Shown here: piece by piece, positions 57,905-64,000 of the stretch
How the letters are laid out: each line of letters starts with the position of its first letter
Numbering within the stretch: the stretch's first letter is position 1
NCBI GenBank assembly: GCA_030268105.1
Contig: BSDZ01000079.1
Span: forward strand, 3,772,001 to 3,836,000
DNA: 64,000 nucleotides
Source: Volvox africanus
Lineage: Eukaryota; Chlorophyta; Chlorophyceae; Chlamydomonadales; Volvocaceae
Direction: 5' to 3'
The notes under the pieces: generated by a model
Told to the model about the DNA's origin: nothing
The model's input: only the letters and a program-made list of their open reading frames with translations
The model's database searches: none
Program-made: the position numbers and the translations under genes

Positions 57905-60900
57905 CAATTCTTGCTTAACATCAAAGACGCTGCAATCATCAACCCCCCCTCGCTCTATCTGCTCTCCATGCCTTCTTTTACTTTAATTTCATACAGCTGT
58001 TGTACGCGTTCCACATTCACTCACCACTGGGAAGTCAGTGTTAACGCCAGCACCACGTCCACTACCAACTGCAACTTCACCAACGGCGGCGGACGGCACA
58101 GCTCAACAGCCATCTGCGCAGCCGCAGATTACCTTAGTCATGGCAGAAGATCCCCGGACGGCGGCTTCCCTCCGCTGCCGTGAGGCAGCGCCACAGCCCC
58201 CCGTCCAGGCATCCTGGGTGGCCACAGCCCCACGCCGCTCATCCTACCCCCTCGCCGGGATACAATCCGCTGCCGGGCTTACTATGTCCATTAAGTATTC
58301 TCAGGGTTCTGACCGCCGCCTCAGCCAGACCAATGAAAAAGGCACCGGGTTCAGCTGTAACGGCTCATCCAGCGCCAAGACGGAAGGTGGCGTAGTTGAC
58401 AGCAGGCTCTGCGGCGCTGGTGCTGCAGCTATGGACAGCGACAGTGGAGTCAATGGCTGTGTGAACATCTCAGGACATTTACCCCCTCCAAGCGGCTCTG
58501 TCCAACAGACGTCGAGTCAGGGACGACTTCTGGCGAACGTTTGCGGCAGAGGCAGCAGCACTGCTGGTATGGGGCCCTTACCAAAGCGTATGGCTGCGCC
58601 CCTGCCGCGCCACCACACCAGCACGCCACAAACGCAGATTGCCCACCACCTGAACCGAATGCTTGAACCCACCTTATCGGCGAGCTTTGATGCTGGGCCC
58701 AAAAGCAGCGGGTGTTTGACGGTGGACCCCCTAGGTGCGGGTGGGGATGGATTGTGAAGGGATATAGATACAAGTGAGTGAACCTGGTAGTTCGTTGTAG
58801 TAGTAGTAGTAGTAATGCTGCGTGGGCGCTGTCAAGTTGATAAAGTACTCAGCTGTGAGGTAGTAGTTGCATGTTGTGGGTACGCGCCCAAGCAACATGC
58901 ATCTCCGACAACTTCGTTCGGAGCCTATTTAACACGCACGTAGTGGTACTTATTAGGTTCAAACAAAATGAACGGGACTTAGGGCTGGCAAGCTATTTGT
59001 GGCCCCCGTCAGCCAATAACTCTCTCTCCCTTATATTATATTATATTATATTATATTATATTATATTATATTATATTATATTATATTATATTATATTATA
59101 TTATATTATATTATATTATATTATATTATATTATATTATATTATATTATATTATATTATATTATATTATATTATATTATATTATATTATATTATATTATA
59201 TTATATTATATTATATTATATTATATTATATTATATTATATTATATTATATTATATTATATTATATTATATTATATTATATTATATTATATTATATTATA
59301 TTATATTATATTTTGTTATATTTTGTTATATCTTGTTATATCTTGTTATATCTTGTTATATCTTGTTATATCTTGTTATATCTTTATTTTGTTTTGTTTT
59401 GTTTTGTTTTGTTTTATTTTATTTTACTATACTATACTATACTTATCAGGAGAACAGCGAAAGGGATCCGAGCATATACAATAATCGCATTTCCCATTTC
59501 GAACCACCACCATTGATACTGCTAGCGCTGATTTCCGGACGCCTCTCCGCTTGCAGCTACCTCCACCTTCTCGACCCTCGTCGCGGTCCCCGTGGTACTC
59601 ACACCCCCCCAGCGGACATCCTTCTCCCAGCGGCCGTCGTCCTCCCATCTTCCCTCCTGCAGCCGCACGGCCCCCGCCCAGACAACCTCCACGACCATTC
59701 GTGCTGCTCCCAACCGGATCAGCATCGACGATCCCCTCTACCCCACCAACCGCGCGCATGTCAGGAGGCGGGCACTAACGACAGCAGCTAGCTGCGTTGA
59801 GACGGGCTCAGTCGGGATCGGCAGCCTCTGGGACCTACCGCGTACGACAATTTCTTTTCGCATTCGAGAGACACTCTGCACCCAACTGCACAAGACGTCA
59901 AAGGGAGTTCGTGTGCCTGCGGACGACGAAGGCGACGGATGGGATGTTACAGCCGCCCCGCAGCAGGAACGGCTACTTCAGCTGCCATCTGAGCAGCTGC
60001 AGCAGCCCCAATCACAGACACAGCAGCTCAAGCAGCCGCCCCAACAGCGGCAGCTGCGTAGTCACACGGCGGTCTGCACCTCTCGTGCGTTTGCGTTCGC
60101 GTTATCGCTCGGGACTTCCCCGCTCGGCCCGCAGTCCGCCAGCTCAGGCGGAGGAGCCTTTTCTCACACATCCGTGCCCTTACTGACGCAAAAGAAGCAG
60201 GACCAGCAGCAGCAGCAGGAGCAGGACCAGCAGCAGCAGCAGGAGCAGGAGCAAGAAAGGGGGGATGTGCACCTGGCGCAGCATCAGGAACAACATCCGG
60301 CGCAACAGCGGGAGAAACGGCAGCAGCAAATGGGTGTGTGGCTAGCGCGACATGAACCTTACATTCGGGGTTTTACCACACCACACTCTGCCGCCGCGGG
60401 GGCGAGCCGGACGACAGTCACAGCCAGCTCTGAGAGACCTTGTCAAAAGATGTCTTTTGCGGGGATTAACGGAGCAGCGGTAGGGGACTCTTCAGAGCGA
60501 GTCAAATCGGCGGATGTCTCCATTTCACCGACACTGCCAGCGCTGCCGGCGGCGATATCAGCAACGAGAACACCAGCGACAACAGGAACACTCATTACAC
60601 GAGACACGGCCGATGAATCCAATGGCACCGGAGTAGATGGCGAATTTATGTATACCTACAATAGCCAGCAGGACAACCCGCTACTACTCACTACACAGGA
60701 ACCCGATCCTGGCGGCTCCGGAGCTGCTTCACACCAGCAGTCTTGGAGCCCTGCACCGATTGTGAAGAAATGTAACGCGAGCAGTACAATTCTCCAGCAG
60801 CTGCTTGATTCCGAGATTCAGCGCCCAGCGACTGACGTGGGGTCGTCGTCGTTGCAAATGACACAGAAACGTTTTCTCAACCAAAAGGAAGATGATCCGC

Positions 60901-63900
60901 CCACTTTGTTCCGCCTTATCAACGATGCTGCTGCTACTGCTGCTGCTGCTACTGCTACTGCTGCTGCTGCTGCTGCTACTGCTACTGCTGCTGCCGCTAC
61001 TGCTGCTGCTACTGCTGCAACCACAGCTACCACTCATGCCGATACCGAGGCCGAGGCTGATGATGCAAAGCCCCCTGTGAGCCTCCGACACCAGGTGGCC
61101 GGAGTCGCAGCAGCAGATAGTGCTGGGAATTGCGCCCATCGGTGGGAGTCCGTGCAAAACCCCCACCCCAGTCCTACTTCCCCTTCCGGTATGTATGGCT
61201 TCTGCTGCAGCTTGCTGGAACCGCCCGGAGATCCACAGGCAAGTTTGTTTCGCACCGGTGTTTTATCTTTTAGTACGGCACTTATCCGCGCCTGCTACCT
61301 CTGCCGCGACTGCAGCTGCCACACACCCCACCATGACATCTTCATGATGGTTGTGAACTGGATTACATTGGGTGTTTGGGGTCGGGTCTGCTCCCACTTC
61401 ATGGCGGTCATCACCCGGTTGGCGATGACGTCAACAATGGCGTTGAAGCAGGAAACATGGAGGTTTAGAGCGCAGCGACCAGTCCGTGGCTACACCCGTA
61501 GCTACACCATTTTGTGGCTACACCCGTAGCAATCTTACAAGCTGATCGCATTCTGTCGTTGATAACCAGGATACCGTTCCGAATATTAAACGTGAATTCA
61601 TAAACCCTAAAACTCCTAAAGCCAACCCTAACTCCTCACCCAGCCCACGGACTTGCAGTCGCCTCAGCACCCGCTGGGGACTGCACAGCGTTGGAAAGGG
61701 GAATGCTGGCACGAGGTTTGGGTGATGCCGGCAAAGAGCCCTCTCACGGGGGAGAGTATCATCATCATCACGCAGATAGACGTCACTGCAAAGGTGGGAT
61801 TGGAATCTGCGGTATCTGCGGTACGGACGACCACTACGAACGAATCTCCTTATTCACTTTTTTTCCTCTTTTTGTTCTCCCCCTTATTCGTGGCTTCCCT
61901 TCTTCATTTTAGGTGATCGCTGAACGGCATCTTGCGATGGTGATGGAGACCGAGCACCGGCTCGTGGAGCAGCTGTTCCCTCGACACATACTGCAGTGCA
62001 TCACTGAGGACTGGACGGCGGCGGGCACAGCAGCGGAGATGGAAGCAGCGGCGGCAGTAGAGGGACAGACGCCGCTCGCGCCCGCCGGCGACGCGGCGGT
62101 GAGGAGGCAAAGCAACTTCGGCCCGCAAGAGCAGCAGCTATGGGGCTCTGAACGCTGGCAGCCAGCGATTCGGAACTGCACGGCCCTGGCGACGAGTCAC
62201 TCGGAGGTGAGGGCGGCCCAAGGACCTCCGCGAAGACAGTTGCCTTTTAGGCAACAAGGAGTTGTGGAGATGATTTTTAAATGGGCAATTGGGATGTTGC
62301 ACATATGTCAAATGAGCGACGTATGCTGCCGGTCACCGTGGGCCGCAGCCTATCATAAGCACGTTGGAAAAAAGCAATGAATGGCCAATAAATGGCCATT
62401 AAATGGCCAAGTGGCTGCAAGGACGAGCTTTGATTTTTTGGGCACGACTGGTGGGCGGGCCTGCCATCCCACGACAGTACGATAACTAGGTCCATATATA
62501 CGTTGTGAATTAGAAAGAAAAGCGTAGCGCACCCCCTTGTGACATTACTTCTTTCATCTTTCTCATTCTCTTATGCATGTACCGATCATCCTAAACGCGT
62601 TATAGCGTCACGACACAATACTGGGCGGCAGTGATCCAAAGGCACTATATACGTGTTTGAGGTACGGTGCTATGTCGTACCAACGCCGCCGACCGATGCA
62701 CATTCAAAGTTTTGCGTGTGAGCAAGTCGCGATGCTTACTTAGGTTCAAATAACTACTGACCATGCACGGTACCGTACGCGTTATGTTGCGAATTTGTGC
62801 AGGTAACCCTTCTTTTTGCTGACATAAAAGGTGAGGGCTTTCAACTGAACGGGTACCGATTGGGAGTGAGGAGCACGAAGGCAGACATCAGGAGGAGGTT
62901 GAGCGCGCGCCTGTGCTCGACCTTGCTGCTTAGGCATACATATGTGTCGCTGTGAGGAGGACATCGTTTATTTTGCTGAGTAGCTTATGGCCTTGAATCT
63001 GCCCACTTTGCGTACGGACCTAACGGCAGGAGGCCGAACGATGATGTTGCCTAGCTTCCAAAGTATGAATTTGTTCAGGTTTAGCGGAAGTAGTTGATCT
63101 CCTGCCATCGACTGTCGAACTTAAGCCGTACTCAAAACCGCTGAACATGACCACCATAAATTTGTCCCGTGCAGGCTTCACTCCCATGTGTAAGGAGGTA
63201 GAGCCCCGCCAGGTAAGCGGTAGGTACTGTGAAAGCATTGCAGTGCGTGAATGCGCTGTTGTGAGTTGGCACGGCGAAGAAAGGCGCATGCACGCAAAGG
63301 TGACTGCGGGCGAGTGCCTCCATCCAGGTTTATATCTTTCGCTTTCTTGTGCTAAGTGAGCTCGGAACCCAATGTGAACACAGGCTTTCATGCAGGCTCG
63401 CTTGCGAAATTGCACAGCTTTGATTGCCATTTCGTCATGCGCCTTTGCATACCTAGCTAGGCACAGCGGTCAACATGAGCCGCTGCCACCTACATAAATG
63501 CAGGGCCTCGGCCTCGGCCTCCACCCCCTCCCAACATAATTATCAGGGTCATTCTGCCGCGCTGCATTGCACACCATGCACCGCTGTTGCCGCCTCCAGC
63601 TTGATGACTGTTTAAGCTTCCACGAGCCTCTCCTTCCCCTCCCTCTACCGTGTGCAGACTATGACGCTGCTCAATGAGCTGTACTCCAGGTACGACGCTC
63701 TGCTGGACAAGTACGGAGTGTACAAGGTGGAGACTATCGGCGACTGTTACTTTGTGGCGGGGGGCCTTATGCGTGAGGACGAGGACGGCATGACGGCGGT
63801 GTGCGACCGGAGCAGCAAGGGGGACCCGCTACACGCGGAGCGAGTGCTCGCGTTCGCAAAGGCCATGCTGATGGCCGCTCGGCAGGTGTTGATGCCCACC

Positions 63901-64000
63901 AGCGGCCAGCCCGTCGAGGTCCGTGTGGGGCTACACACGGGTCCAGTGGTCAGCGGAGTGGTGGGCACCCGCATGCCCCGCTTCTGCCTCTTCGGTGAGG
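56385..64000 (+). CDS. PAS-containing class III guanylyl cyclase (3' end beyond window), at least 9 exons
   Basis: Exons are 56385-56630, 57108-57531, 57997-58734, 59557-61238, 61659-61793, 61913-62206, 62803-62830, 63175-63212 and 63658-63994, in consistent phase (about 1307 residues so far), with a donor GTGAGG at the window edge. Exon 2 begins a PAS-like domain (LLDSLIVAVTPACISIINLSGKML); very long Gln/Ala/Ser-rich inserts fill exons 3-4; exon 5 closes the fold (CWHEVWVMPAKSPLTGE, DVTAK). Exon 6 has the helical lead-in (ERHLAMVMETEHRLVEQLFPRHI). The catalytic core is split over tiny exons: VTLLFADIK (28 bases, first metal-binding Asp), GFTPMCKEVEPRQ (38 bases), then KVETIGDCYFVAGG (second Asp) and LHTGPVVSGVVG. 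Glu in KVET is the residue typical of GTP use. It would make cGMP; the PAS part suggests signal sensing. The intron after exon 4 appears to use a GC donor (CAG|GCAAGT). No membrane segment was seen, so it may be soluble. Confidence 0.9.
57871..57902. repeat. (GACA)8 microsatellite in cyclase intron 2
   Basis: Eight uninterrupted GACA units. Confidence 0.9.
59031..59440. repeat. Perfect (TTATA)56 array with a graded tail of related pentamers, in cyclase intron 3
   Basis: 59031-59310 is 280 bases of pure TTATA. It grades into TTTTGTTATA, then TCTTGTTATA units (to about 59382), then TTTTG/TTTTA units and a short ATACT run. The order of variants records successive replacement at the 3' edge of the array. 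Confidence 0.95.
60920..61030 (+). repeat. In-frame GCT/ACT trinucleotide tract (Ala/Thr-rich) in cyclase exon 4
   Basis: The tract reads as alternating Ala and Thr codons in the cyclase frame, within the insert before the last part of the PAS region. It keeps the frame open and so looks like a tolerated coding expansion. Confidence 0.85.

Noticed and set aside
58871..59791. 306-codon plus frame with an endless Tyr-Ile-Ile-Leu repeat
   Set aside because: It is the TTATA array read as codons; the cyclase exon that overlaps its end uses another frame.

Overview
The window looks like nuclear DNA of a volvocine green alga (Chlorophyceae, Chlamydomonadales); the genus cannot be named from sequence alone. 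The reasons are: GC-rich exons with Ala, Gln and Gly runs; many short introns with GTRRG/AG borders; long pure microsatellites; TGTAA-type polyadenylation candidates; an axonemal-type kinase; and a class III nucleotide cyclase with huge low-complexity inserts. Exon chains below were assembled by hand. Junctions were accepted when donor, acceptor, reading phase and family conservation agreed; no transcript evidence was available.

Layout. 1-10.6 kb is gene-poor: a decayed Ty3/gypsy integrase with chromodomain, two head-to-head Ty1/copia RNase H relics, and a solo LTR with a perfect 5-bp target duplication. 10.6-12.9 kb (minus) is a complete four-exon gene for a prokaryote/phage-style Dam DNA N6-adenine methyltransferase with its usual prokaryotic N-terminal helix-turn-helix-like domain. 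13.7-18.8 kb (plus) is an iron/2-oxoglutarate dioxygenase-like gene. 18.8-21.7 kb is unresolved. 21.7-24.7 kb (minus) is a type 2 diacylglycerol acyltransferase (DGAT2). 25.6-27.9 kb (minus) is an unknown multi-pass membrane protein.

28.1-36.7 kb (plus) is a 15-exon composite kinase: adenylate kinase, degenerate adenylate kinase, IQ motifs, two near-identical guanylate kinase domains, then a Dpy-30 motif, an architecture expected of a ciliary axoneme protein. 36.7-43.8 kb is intergenic. It contains a pseudogenised fragment of a guanylyl cyclase catalytic exon, whose intact counterpart lies at the right end of the window, and a second solo LTR of the 6-kb family in opposite orientation. 43.8-46.1 kb (minus) is an AlgH/UPF0301 gene. 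48.1-49.0 kb is a single-exon orphan ORF. 49-56 kb holds repeats and no recognisable gene. 56.4 kb to the right edge (plus) is the PAS-guanylyl cyclase, cut by the window end.

The genes do not form a pathway. The most unusual item is the intron-bearing Dam-type methyltransferase. Next is the guanylate kinase duplication, in which exons are identical but one intervening intron is unrelated.
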